A stretch of DNA of 16,637 bases from Pantoea agglomerans (GTDB lineage Bacteria; Pseudomonadota; Gammaproteobacteria; Enterobacterales; Enterobacteriaceae), in assembly GCF_020149765.1 (NCBI RefSeq), contig NZ_CP083811.1, forward strand, positions 1-16,637, given 5' to 3'. Below the pieces are notes generated by a model, which worked only from the letters and a program-made list of their open reading frames with translations, searched no databases and was not told where the DNA came from. Shown here one piece after another: positions 7,658-14,350 of this stretch; position 1 is the first letter of the stretch, and each line of letters starts with the position of its first letter. A program made the translations under genes and the position numbers.

Positions 7658-8646
7658 ACCTTTCTCGTCTTCCATCGAACGGCCCCGTCCTATCCGTTGT
7701 CATTCCGGTCTTCAATGAGAAGCCCGTTCTTCCCCGCTTGTACGAGCGACTGCATAAGGCCCTCGACTCACTGGATTTCCAGTACGAGATCGTCTTTGTC
7801 GATGAAGGCAGTACTGACGACAGCCATAGGTACCTTGCCGGGTTGGCCTACACCTATCCGTGGGTTCGTTTGGTAAAGCTCAGTCGGAATTTTGGCAAGG
7901 AGGCCGCGACAACAGCCGGCCTGGACCATGCGCTAGGGCGCGCCGTGATCATCATGGACGCCGACCTTCAGGATCCACCTGAACTCATTCCGCTCATGGT
8001 TGAGGCTTGGCGCAGCGGGATGGATATCGTCCTGATGCGGCGTCGTTCCAGGAATGGGGAAGGTGCCCTGAAACGCTTCTGTGCCTACATGTTCTATCGA
8101 CTGCTATGTCGATTGAGCGACGTGACCATTCCCAAGGATGTTGGCGATTTCAGGCTGATGAGTCGTCGCGCCATTGATGCCCTGGGGCGCCTGCGCGAAA
8201 GAAATCGCTACATGAAAGGACTATTCGCCTGGATTGGCTTGCCGACGAAGGTCATATCGTTCGACCGAGAACCCCGCGCCGCCGGCGATAGCAAATGGAA
8301 CTTCATTGGACTCATGCGTCTGGCAATGGAGGGGCTGACGTCTTTTTCAGTGTCTCCACTTCGCTGCGTGACCTTTCTGGGCCTGCTGACCGCTTTGGGT
8401 AGCGCCATGTACGGTGCTCTGATCGTAGCCAAAACGTTGGTTCTCGGGTCGGACGTGTCCGGGTATCCCTCGCTCATGGTGGTGATGACGTTTATCGGTG
8501 GCATCCAGCTGCTTTCGATCGGCTTGGTTGGCGAGTACGTAGGGCGCATCTATCTGGAATCTAAACAGCGTCCCATTTATTTGGTCGAGGAGGTCTGTGA
8601 GTTACCACGGGAAGAAGTCAGGCTGGCGAGGAGCGAGGAACGATGA
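7654..8646 (+). CDS. gtrB: GtrB/ArnC-like polyprenyl-phosphate glycosyltransferase (DPM1-type GT2)
   Basis: A 330-aa GT2 enzyme expected to move a sugar from a nucleotide sugar onto undecaprenyl phosphate on the cytoplasmic face. The start is GTG 7654, overlapping the gtrA stop (GTGA) with AGGAGGG just upstream; the longer frame from 7564 lies inside gtrA. Motifs numbered from the GTG: VVIPVFNE at 15-22, FVDEGSTD at 48-55, and the metal/nucleotide-binding D-x-D at 102-104 in MDADLQDPPE. Family members often have VDDGS, so E51 is a mild variation. LSRNFGKEAA and the interface helices follow, then two C-terminal membrane segments near 236-258 and 272-298. It ends by overlapping the next ATG (8643). 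It is closest to DPM1/GtrB/ArnC as a class; the sugar cannot be told. Confidence 0.87.
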   Translation: MNLSRLPSNGPVLSVVIPVFNEKPVLPRLYERLHKALDSLDFQYEIVFVDEGSTDDSHRYLAGLAYTYPWVRLVKLSRNFGKEAATTAGLDHALGRAVIIMDADLQDPPELIPLMVEAWRSGMDIVLMRRRSRNGEGALKRFCAYMFYRLLCRLSDVTIPKDVGDFRLMSRRAIDALGRLRERNRYMKGLFAWIGLPTKVISFDREPRAAGDSKWNFIGLMRLAMEGLTSFSVSPLRCVTFLGLLTALGSAMYGALIVAKTLVLGSDVSGYPSLMVVMTFIGGIQLLSIGLVGEYVGRIYLESKQRPIYLVEEVCELPREEVRLARSEER

Positions 8647-9968
8647 TCCGTTCATGGTGCGCCCGCCCTTATATATGGCTGTTCCTCCTGCTGTTGCCGC
8701 AAATTTTCGGCATGATTTTGATTCCGTTCTCCGGAACGTCTGAGCCGCGCTATGCTGAAATTGCTCGCCTAATGGCAGAAGGTGGTGATTGGATAACGCC
8801 CTGGTTCGAACCTGGTGTGCCTTTCTGGGGAAAGCCACCATTCTCCTTCTGGGTGCAAGCTCTTTCAATTCGTCTCTTTGGTCTGAATGAGTGGGCTGTG
8901 CGCCTCCCTTCCTGGTTGGGCTTTCTCGCCATTCTGGCTGCCATCCATGCACTGGCTCGTCAGTATTCCGGGCTGCGAACGGCGCGCTGGGCGGTGGTTG
9001 TCTATGCGTCCTGCGCTTTGCCGTACATCGCCGGTGTTGCTGTTCTGACAGATCCCTTTCTGACCTTGGGCACCACACTGTGCATGGCCGGTCTCGTGCT
9101 GGGACAGTGGTATTGGCGAGCCTTGGGATTTGCAGGCTTGGCAATCGGCCTTCTCTCCAAGGGGCCATTGGCCGGCGTGCTTGTGGCGGGATCAGTCGCT
9201 ACAGGCTGGCTTATTTGCCGGCAAACCCAGTGGCCTCGCATGTCCGGGCGTGTCTGGATCTGGGGGGTAGCCGTTGTTATAGCGCTGGTCCTCCCTTGGT
9301 ACGTCTTGGCTGAGCAGAAAACGCCAGGCTTCCTGAACTATTTCCTGCTCGGCGAGCATGTCCTGCGTTACCTCGATCCAGGCTGGCAGGGGGATCTCTA
9401 CGGTACGGCCCACGTCGAGCCCTATGGCAGCATCTGGGGATTCTGGCTCATGGCAACCTTTCCATGGGGAATCCTGGCCCTCGCAGCGCTGTTATATGCA
9501 GCAGGCCACAGTGGCGCTCGCCAGTCACTGAGAAGAGTCCTGTCTGAGCCTGTAACGGCGTACCTGCTGGGATGGTCGGTTTTCTCGTTATTACTTTTTA
9601 CGTTTGCCCGCAATCTGCTTTGGACCTATGCGCTGCCCGCCATCCCTGCATTTTCGATCCTGATGGGGAGGGCATTGTCTGCCTGGCAAGCAGCCCCCCG
9701 TAAGCCGGATTCAGGGCCTCCTCGATATGTGACTGCAACACTCGCTTCGCTGGTGCCAACCGTGACGCTGGTTGCGTCGCTGACAGCCGTGCTGCAGCCG
9801 AATCTGATCAATACCGAAAGAGAATTAGTGCGATACGTGCAGGATGCGTCCGGCGCGAATGCCAATTTTTGGTACATCGATAGCAGGCCGTTTTCCGCAC
9901 GCTACTACTCAAGGGGGATGGCAGAGCTGGTGTCCATCGAGCAAGTGAGTGCTCGACTGAGGCACATG
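8643..9968 (+). pseudogene. ArnT-like lipid-linked glycosyltransferase, 3' end cut off by IS26
   Basis: Polytopic GT83/PMT-type membrane enzyme that would transfer a sugar from undecaprenyl phosphate to a periplasmic or lipid acceptor. ArnT, the best-known member, adds aminoarabinose to lipid A. The motif at residues 34-70 matches the first periplasmic loop of the family: EPRYAEIARLMAEGGDW, then a GKPP-containing turn; about ten further membrane segments follow. Translation starts at ATG 8643, overlapping the gtrB stop (ATGA). Residue 442 is the last native codon; IS26 begins at 9969. The frame runs on into IS26 and stops at 10130, giving a 495-aa chimera with 53 foreign residues. The lost tail is the variable periplasmic C-terminal region, so activity may or may not survive. 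Neither lipid A modification nor polymyxin resistance can be inferred. Confidence 0.82.
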
Positions 9969-10788
9969 GGCACTGTTGCAAAGTTAGCGATGAGGCAGCC
10001 TTTTGTCTTATTCAAAGGCCTTACATTTCAAAAACTCTGCTTACCAGGCGCATTTCGCCCAGGGGATCACCATAATAAAATGCTGAGGCCTGGCCTTTGC
10101 GTAGTGCACGCATCACCTCAATACCTTTGATGGTGGCGTAAGCCGTCTTCATGGATTTAAATCCCAGCGTGGCGCCGATTATCCGTTTCAGTTTGCCATG
10201 ATCGCATTCAATCACGTTGTTCCGGTACTTAATCTGTCGGTGTTCAACGTCAGACGGGCACCGGCCTTCGCGTTTGAGCAGAGCAAGCGCGCGACCATAG
10301 GCGGGCGCTTTATCCGTGTTGATGAATCGCGGGATCTGCCACTTCTTCACGTTGTTGAGGATTTTACCCAGAAACCGGTATGCAGCTTTGCTGTTACGAC
10401 GGGAGGAGAGATAAAAATCGACAGTGCGGCCCCGGCTGTCGACGGCCCGGTACAGATACGCCCAGCGGCCATTGACCTTCACGTAGGTTTCATCCATGTG
10501 CCACGGGCAAAGATCGGAAGGGTTACGCCAGTACCAGCGCAGCCGTTTTTCCATTTCAGGCGCATAACGCTGAACCCAGCGGTAAATCGTGGAGTGATCG
10601 ACATTCACTCCGCGTTCAGCCAGCATCTCCTGCAGCTCACGGTAACTGATGCCGTATTTGCAGTACCAGCGTACGGCCCACAGAATGATGTCACGCTGAA
10701 AATGCCGGCCTTTGAATGGGTTCATGTGCAGCTCCATCAGCAAAAGGGGATGATAAGTTTATCACCACCGACTATTTGCAACAGTGCC
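9969..10788. mobile_element. IS26: IS26, complete, 820 bp
   Basis: Bounded by the perfect 14-bp terminal repeats GGCACTGTTGCAAA (9969-9982) and TTTGCAACAGTGCC (10775-10788), which gives exactly the 820 bp known for IS26, with the transposase on the minus strand. The eight bases outside each end differ (GGCACATG on the left, GTATTTAT on the right), so there is no target duplication. This means the present junctions arose by IS26-mediated deletion, cointegration or recombination between copies rather than by a simple insertion here. Confidence 0.98.
10021..10725 (-). CDS. tnpA26: IS26 transposase (IS6 family)
   Basis: A 234-aa DDE transposase that moves IS26, chiefly by replicative cointegrate formation and targeted conservative joining between copies. 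The start at 10725 gives MNPFKGRHF, the usual IS26 N-terminus; an upstream in-frame ATG at 10743 would add six residues. N-terminal helix-turn-helix region (YRELQEMLAERGVNVDHSTI), then the catalytic triad: D in WHMDETYVKV, D in FINTDKAPAY, E in NNVIECDHGKLKR. The reading frame is intact, so the element should be active. Confidence 0.97.
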   Translation of the reverse strand: MNPFKGRHFQRDIILWAVRWYCKYGISYRELQEMLAERGVNVDHSTIYRWVQRYAPEMEKRLRWYWRNPSDLCPWHMDETYVKVNGRWAYLYRAVDSRGRTVDFYLSSRRNSKAAYRFLGKILNNVKKWQIPRFINTDKAPAYGRALALLKREGRCPSDVEHRQIKYRNNVIECDHGKLKRIIGATLGFKSMKTAYATIKGIEVMRALRKGQASAFYYGDPLGEMRLVSRVFEM

Positions 10789-10853
10789 GTATTTATATCC
10801 CTTAGGATTATCTCATATGTGTGAAATGATGGTTTTTTGCAAAAAAACTCCTT

Positions 10854-10881
10854 GTTCAACATAAGCGATCTTGCACGCATC
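10854..10881 (-). repeat. XerCD recombination site (psi/dif-like), left copy
   Basis: Read on the minus strand: XerC-type arm GATGCGTGCAA, central hexamer GATCGC, XerD-type arm TTATGTTGAAC, 28 bp in all. The XerD arm is close to the dif consensus TTATGTTAAAT. It matches the right copy at 11585-11612 in orientation and central hexamer, with the XerC arm differing at two bases. The toxin-antitoxin pair lies between the two copies. The match to the Xer site architecture is by eye. Confidence 0.75.
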
Positions 10882-10909
10882 AAAAGGCTGCTTAAAGCGG
10901 CCTTGAAAA

Positions 10910-11197
10910 TTACAACGTGATCTGAGGGTGCTTAACACCGCATGCTCTTGCGTATCGAGCCAGTGTTTCAATGCTAGCCTTAATCACATTAGATTCCATG
11001 CGAGAAACGGTAGGTGGAGTAACACCCATGCGTTCTGCCACCTGGGCTCTTGTTAATCCTGCGTGATGACGCCATTCAGCGAGCATAGCTTGAAGTCTTT
11101 CCTTGCGCTCCTCTGCTTCATAGGCTGCTTGAACCTCAGGATTAGACATCAATTCATTCCTAACATGCTCCCAAGCGATACCTTTAACTTTACTCAT
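10910..11197 (-). CDS. HigA-like antitoxin, XRE-type helix-turn-helix
   Basis: A 95-aa protein with a Cro/C1-type helix-turn-helix at about residues 36-90 (AEWRHHAGLTRAQVAERMG, VTPPTVSRMES, SIETLARYARACG). It would bind and neutralise the toxin made by the gene just upstream and repress their shared promoter. The ATG at 11197 overlaps the last 8 bases of the toxin gene and has GGAGAT in front. Toxin-first order with an XRE antitoxin is the HigBA arrangement. The pair fills the segment between two directly repeated Xer sites and has no other cargo beside it. Base composition is close to the pSC101 backbone, not to the GC-rich metal operon. Confidence 0.83.
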   Translation of the reverse strand: MSKVKGIAWEHVRNELMSNPEVQAAYEAEERKERLQAMLAEWRHHAGLTRAQVAERMGVTPPTVSRMESNVIKASIETLARYARACGVKHPQITL

Positions 11198-11522
11198 TTA
11201 GCATCTCCTTAAGACGTTCAAAGGCCATAGATATTTCACCCGATGGGGTTTTCTGAGTCTTTTTAATAAAGACTCTAAGTAGATAGATATTCCTGCCTTT
11301 CTGATAAACATAAAGACCTCTGGCAATATCCGTCCCCATCGTCCTTAACTCAAATAATCCATCCCGGAGTGGTTTGCTATCTGGCTCTCGTAATGCAGTA
11401 GCGTTGGTTTTAAGTTTATCAATCAGGCGAATCATCTTCGCTCTGACTACTGGCGGTAAGCCAGCCAGCTCATTTGGTACATCATCGTGCAATATGACGT
11501 TAAACACTGGTTCGCCCTCCAT
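11190..11522 (-). CDS. HigB/RelE-like toxin (Gp49 family)
   Basis: A 110-aa toxin of the RelE/HigB superfamily, Gp49-type, probably a ribosome-dependent mRNA endonuclease. Visible features: an opening strand (VFNVILHDDV), a helix (PPVVRAKMIRLIDKLK), LREPDSKPLRDGLFELR, and the basic core strands IARGLYVYQKGRNIYLLRVFIKKTQKTP, followed by a C-terminal helix (MAFERLKEMLNE). The ATG at 11522 has no ribosome site ahead of it, whereas GGAGGG just inside the frame sits 8 bases before an in-frame GTG at 11507, so the protein may start at V6. A short palindrome, GCAATTTGC, lies upstream at 11544-11552 and could be the antitoxin operator. The stop overlaps the antitoxin start. Confidence 0.83.
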   Translation of the reverse strand: MEGEPVFNVILHDDVPNELAGLPPVVRAKMIRLIDKLKTNATALREPDSKPLRDGLFELRTMGTDIARGLYVYQKGRNIYLLRVFIKKTQKTPSGEISMAFERLKEMLNE

Positions 11523-11584
11523 TGCGAAATATTAGCATAAAAAGCAATTTGCGTTATAGGGTAATTTTATGGTTTTTCTGCTGT

Positions 11585-11612
11585 ATTTAACATAAGCGAT
11601 CTTGCGCGCACC
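11585..11612 (-). repeat. psi: XerCD recombination site (psi of pSC101 type), right copy
   Basis: Read on the minus strand: XerC arm GGTGCGCGCAA, central hexamer GATCGC, XerD arm TTATGTTAAAT. As I remember it, the pSC101 psi site has the same XerC arm with a slightly different hexamer. psi converts plasmid dimers to monomers using XerC/XerD with PepA and ArcA bound to accessory DNA on the XerC side; that DNA would be the stretch from 11613 towards repA. It lies in direct orientation to the copy at 10854-10881. Confidence 0.82.
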
Positions 11613-11753
11613 GCCCGAACACCACTCGCCACAAAAACCCGCCGGAACGTCCAAAAGTACGGGTTTTGCTGCCCGCAAACGGGCTGTTCTGGTGTTGCTA
11701 GTTTGTTATCAGAATCGCAGATCCGGCTTCAGCCGGTTTGCCGGCTGAAAGCG
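11613..11753. other. probable psi accessory region, no gene
   Basis: This non-coding stretch lies on the XerC side of the right Xer site, where psi accessory sequences for PepA and ArcA are expected. It contains two strong inverted repeats: GCCCG-CAAA-CGGGC at 11671-11684, and TTCAGCCGG-TTTG-CCGGCTGAA at 11728-11749. The second lies directly after the stop of the replication accessory gene on the minus strand and may serve as its transcription end, although no U-run follows. Confidence 0.5.
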
Positions 11754-12167
11754 CTATTTCTTCCAGAATTGCCATGATTTTTTCCCCACGGGAGGCGTCA
11801 CTGGCTCCCGTGTTGTCGGCAGCTTTGATTCGATAAGCAGCATCGCCTGTTTCAGGCTGTCTATGTGTGACTGTTGAGCTGTAACAAGTTGTCTCAGGTG
11901 TTCAATTTCATGTTCTAGTTGCTTTGTTTTACTGGTTTCACCTGTTCTATTAGGTGTTACATGCTGTTCATCTGTTACATTGTCGATCTGTTCATGGTGA
12001 ACAGCTTTGAATGCACCAAAAACTCGTAAAAGCTCTGATGTATCTATCTTTTTTACACCGTTTTCATCTGTGCATATGGACAGTTTTCCCTTTGATATGT
12101 AACGGTGAACAGTTGTTCTACTTTTGTTTGTTAGTCTTGATGCTTCACTGATAGATACAAGAGCCAT
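11754..12167 (-). CDS. replication-associated DNA-binding protein downstream of repA
   Basis: A 137-aa protein with an N-terminal helix-turn-helix (about 4-50: SISEASRLTNKSRTTVHRYI, then KKIDTSELLRVFG), a central coiled-coil-like segment (about 76-112, ETSKTKQLEHEIEHLRQLV) and a basic, Trp-rich tail (GKKSWQFWKK). It starts 7 bases after the repA stop and is surely cotranscribed. Second genes of this type accompany many Rep_3 replicons and are annotated as plasmid replication DNA-binding proteins. Published pSC101 minimal replicons work without it, as far as I recall, so its role is accessory and not defined. The composition is AT-rich like repA. Confidence 0.75.
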   Translation of the reverse strand: MALVSISEASRLTNKSRTTVHRYISKGKLSICTDENGVKKIDTSELLRVFGAFKAVHHEQIDNVTDEQHVTPNRTGETSKTKQLEHEIEHLRQLVTAQQSHIDSLKQAMLLIESKLPTTREPVTPPVGKKSWQFWKK

Positions 12168-12174
12168 AAGAACC

Positions 12175-13125
12175 TCAGATCCTTCCGTATTTAGCCAGTA
12201 TGTTCTCTAGTGTGGTTCGTTGTTTTTGCGTGAGCCATGAGAACGAACCATTGAGATCATACTTACTTTGCATGTCACTCAAAAATTTTGCCTCAAAACT
12301 GGTGAGCTGAATTTTTGCAGTTAAAGCATCGTGTAGTGTTTTTCTTAGTCCGTTATGTAGGTGGGAATCTGATGTAATGGTTGTTGGTATTTTGTCACCA
12401 TTCATTTTTATCTGGTTGTTCTCAAGTTCGGTTACGAGATCCATTTGTCTATCTAGTTCAACTTGGAAAATCAACGTATCAGTCGGGCGGCCTCGCTTAT
12501 CAACCACCAATTTCATATTGCTGTAAGTGTTTAAATCTTTACTTATTGGTTTCAAAACCCATTGGTTAAGCCTTTTAAACTCATGGTAGTTATTTTCAAG
12601 CATTAACATGAACTTAAATTCATCAAGGCTAATCTCTATATTTGCCTTGTGAGTTTTCTTTTGTGTTAGTTCTTTTAATAACCACTCATAAATCCTCATA
12701 GAGTATTTGTTTTCAAAAGACTTAACATGTTCCAGATTATATTTTATGAATTTTTTTAACTGGAAAAGATAAGGCAATATCTCTTCACTAAAAACTAATT
12801 CTAATTTTTCGCTTGAGAACTTGGCATAGTTTGTCCACTGGAAAATCTCAAAGCCTTTAACCAAAGGATTCCTGATTTCCACAGTTCTCGTCATCAGCTC
12901 TCTGGTTGCTTTAGCTAATACACCATAAGCATTTTCCCTACTGATGTTCATCATCTGAGCGTATTGGTTATAAGTGAACGATACCGTCCGTTCTTTCCTT
13001 GTAGGGTTTTCAATCGTGGGGTTGAGTAGTGCCACACAGCATAAAATTAGCTTGGTTTCATGCTCCGTTAAGTCATAGCGACTAATCGCTAGTTCATTTG
13101 CTTTGAAAACAACTAATTCAGACAT
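12175..13125 (-). CDS. repA: RepA, pSC101-type replication initiator (Rep_3 family)
   Basis: A 316-aa initiator that I recognise as pSC101 RepA: MSELVVFKANELAISRYDLT at the start and LENILAKYGRI at the end. Monomers bind the iterons at 13223-13293 and open the origin with DnaA; dimers bind palindromes at the promoter and repress repA. It has two winged-helix domains (about 1-140 and 141-240), with YNQYAQMMNISRENAYGVLAKA in the first. ATG 13125 is chosen over the ATG at 13134 because it gives the known length. Residue 93 is glutamate, the wild-type state; substitutions there are known to raise copy number, so low copy is expected. One residue, H in SDSHLHNG, seems to differ from the sequence I remember. 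Confidence 0.96.
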   Translation of the reverse strand: MSELVVFKANELAISRYDLTEHETKLILCCVALLNPTIENPTRKERTVSFTYNQYAQMMNISRENAYGVLAKATRELMTRTVEIRNPLVKGFEIFQWTNYAKFSSEKLELVFSEEILPYLFQLKKFIKYNLEHVKSFENKYSMRIYEWLLKELTQKKTHKANIEISLDEFKFMLMLENNYHEFKRLNQWVLKPISKDLNTYSNMKLVVDKRGRPTDTLIFQVELDRQMDLVTELENNQIKMNGDKIPTTITSDSHLHNGLRKTLHDALTAKIQLTSFEAKFLSDMQSKYDLNGSFSWLTQKQRTTLENILAKYGRI

Positions 13126-13128
13126 ACA

Positions 13129-13196
13129 TCTCAATTGGTCTAGGTGATTTTAATCACTATACCAATTGAGATGGGCTAGTCAATGATAATTACTAG
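13129..13196 (-). promoter_or_regulatory. repA promoter with autoregulatory palindromes
   Basis: On the minus strand TTGACT (13183-13178) and TATAGT (13161-13156) are 16 bases apart, a strong sigma-70 promoter for repA. An 11-bp perfect inverted repeat, TCTCAATTGGT at 13129-13139 and ACCAATTGAGA at 13161-13171, overlaps the -10 and the transcript start. A smaller CTAGT/ACTAG pair (13176-13180, 13192-13196) covers the -35. These correspond to the RepA-dimer operators described for pSC101. Confidence 0.85.
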
Positions 13197-13222
13197 TCCT
13201 TTTCCTTTGAGTTGTGGGTATC

Positions 13223-13392
13223 TGTAAATTCTGCTAGACCTTTGCTGGAAAACTTGTAAATTCTGCTAGACCCTCTGTAAATTCCGCTAGACCTTTGTGT
13301 GTTTTTTTTGTTTATATTCAAGTGGTTATAATTTATAGAATAAAGAAAGAATAAAAAAAGATAAAAAGAATAGATCCCAGCCCTGTGTATAA
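13223..13392. other. oriV: pSC101-type replication origin with three iterons, AT-rich region and DnaA box
   Basis: Three 18-bp iterons of the form TGTAAATTCTGCTAGACC lie at 13223-13240, 13255-13272 and 13276-13293; the third has C for T at position 10. A very AT-rich stretch (13300-13380) follows, where IHF binding and strand opening are expected. A DnaA box, TTATACACA on the minus strand, is at 13384-13392. Order and spacing match the pSC101 minimal origin, with repA on the left and par on the right. Confidence 0.95.
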
Positions 13393-13670
13393 CTCACTAC
13401 TTTAGTCAGTTCCGCAGTATTAAAAAGGATGTCGCAAACGCTGTTTGCTCCTCTACAAAACAGACCTTAAAACCCTAAAGGCTTAAGTAGCACCCTCGCA
13501 AGCTCGGGCAAATCGCTGAATATTCCTTTTGTCTCCGACCATCAGGCACCTGAGTCGCTGTCTTTTTCGTGACATTCAGTTCGCTGCGCTCACGGCTCTG
13601 GCAGTGAATGGGGGTAAATGGCACTACAGGCGCCTTTTATGGATTCATGCAAGGAAACTACCCATAATAC
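13393..13670. other. par: pSC101 par partition locus, no gene
   Basis: Non-coding sequence directly beyond the DnaA box, on the side of the origin away from repA, as in pSC101. I recognise it from pSC101 derivatives. In pSC101 this region carries a strong DNA gyrase site and gives stable inheritance through local supercoiling, without encoding protein. A 68-aa frame at 13529-13735 has no supporting features. The exact limits of par are not visible from sequence. Confidence 0.7.
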
Positions 13671-13675
13671 AAGAA

Positions 13676-13692
13676 AAGCCCGTCACGGGCTT
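13676..13692 (-). terminator. rho-independent terminator for the mobX transcript
   Basis: AAGCCCG-TCA-CGGGCTT forms a 7-bp GC-rich stem; read on the minus strand it is followed by TTCTT, completing a run of four U then CUU. It lies about 25 bases past the stop of the minus-strand mob gene. Confidence 0.8.
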
Positions 13693-13717
13693 CTCAGGGC
13701 GTTTTATGGCGGGTCTG

Positions 13718-14185
13718 CTATGTGGTGCTATCTGACTTTTTGCTGTTCAGCAGTTCCTGCCCTCTGATTTTCCAGTCTGACCACTTCGGATTATCCCGTG
13801 ACAGGTCATTCAGACTGGCTAATGCACCCAGTAAGGCAGCGGTATCATCAACAGGCTTACCCGTCTTACTGTCAACCAGACCCGCCAGGATAAGCAATCC
13901 GGCAGACTGGTACAGAGCATGGTCACGGGCTTTACGGGCGGCTCTGGCTTCGGCTCGCTTTTCTGCCTGTATCAGGTTCATGACTTTCGCTCTGGCTTCC
14001 TGCGCTTTCTCTGCTGCCTGTTCAGCCTTCATCAGCAGGGACAGCGTTTTGATATCCTGTGCTGTTTTATCTGCTTTATCCGTCAGTATCAGCATAAGTT
14101 TCTGTTGCTCATTCGGCGACTTTAAGCCGCGAATATACTGCACTCTTTCTGCTGCCCATTGTTCCTGTTTTTCGCTTTTACTCAT
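13718..14185 (-). CDS. mobX: mobilisation accessory protein (MobX of pSC101, TraD/MobC-like)
   Basis: A 155-aa, highly charged, helical protein: a long Ala/Glu/Lys-rich coiled-coil region (about 40-90) is followed by a more compact C-terminal part (LLILAGLVDSKTGKPVDDTAALLGAL). It is transcribed away from oriT, divergent from mobA. From memory the pSC101 mob region was defined by mobA and mobX, with this gene as mobX; automatic annotation tends to call related proteins TraD or MobC. The likely role is to help the relaxase open or bind oriT, by analogy with MobC of R1162, although sequence similarity to MobC is not obvious. The symbol is my recollection, the mobilisation role is firmer. Confidence 0.7.
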   Translation of the reverse strand: MSKSEKQEQWAAERVQYIRGLKSPNEQQKLMLILTDKADKTAQDIKTLSLLMKAEQAAEKAQEARAKVMNLIQAEKRAEARAARKARDHALYQSAGLLILAGLVDSKTGKPVDDTAALLGALASLNDLSRDNPKWSDWKIRGQELLNSKKSDSTT

Positions 14186-14282
14186 GCCCGTTTACCCTCT
14201 GAGTTTTAACGGGGGAATTATGCTCATTGATGGCAGTGGAGGTCAAATTCAACTACAATCCCTGATAACTCTTTTATTTATC

Positions 14283-14321
14283 AGGGCGCACTTAGACGTT
14301 TCTTCACTTCGTTCAGAAACG
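14283..14321 (-). other. oriT: oriT of R1162/pSC101 type
   Basis: Read on the minus strand, an inverted repeat CGTTTCT/AGAAACG (14321-14315 and 14303-14297, 11-base loop) is followed by TAAGTGCGCCCT (14294-14283). This is the arrangement of the IncQ R1162/RSF1010 and pSC101 nick regions, in which MobA binds the arm and cuts between TAAGTGCG and CCCT, here between 14287 and 14286. It lies between the divergent mobX and mobA in a 165-base gene-free gap that must also hold both promoters; I cannot place those with confidence. Confidence 0.92.
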
Positions 14322-14350
14322 GTGCGCGCCTTCAGCGGGATAAAAACACG

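Noticed and set aside
8643..9968. Reading the ArnT-like gene as a colistin-resistance gene, or as mcr.
   Set aside because: It belongs to the GT83/PMT class, not to the phosphoethanolamine transferases. The aminoarabinose synthesis genes are absent and the 3' end is lost, so no polymyxin phenotype can be claimed.
13223..13293. The short direct repeats as a CRISPR array.
   Set aside because: They are three 18-bp iterons with 3- and 14-base gaps beside repA and a DnaA box; no spacers or cas genes are present.
13529..13735. A 68-aa plus-strand frame in the par region.
   Set aside because: It has no ribosome site or recognisable domain, crosses the terminator at 13676-13692, and lies in DNA known to act as a non-coding partition locus in pSC101.
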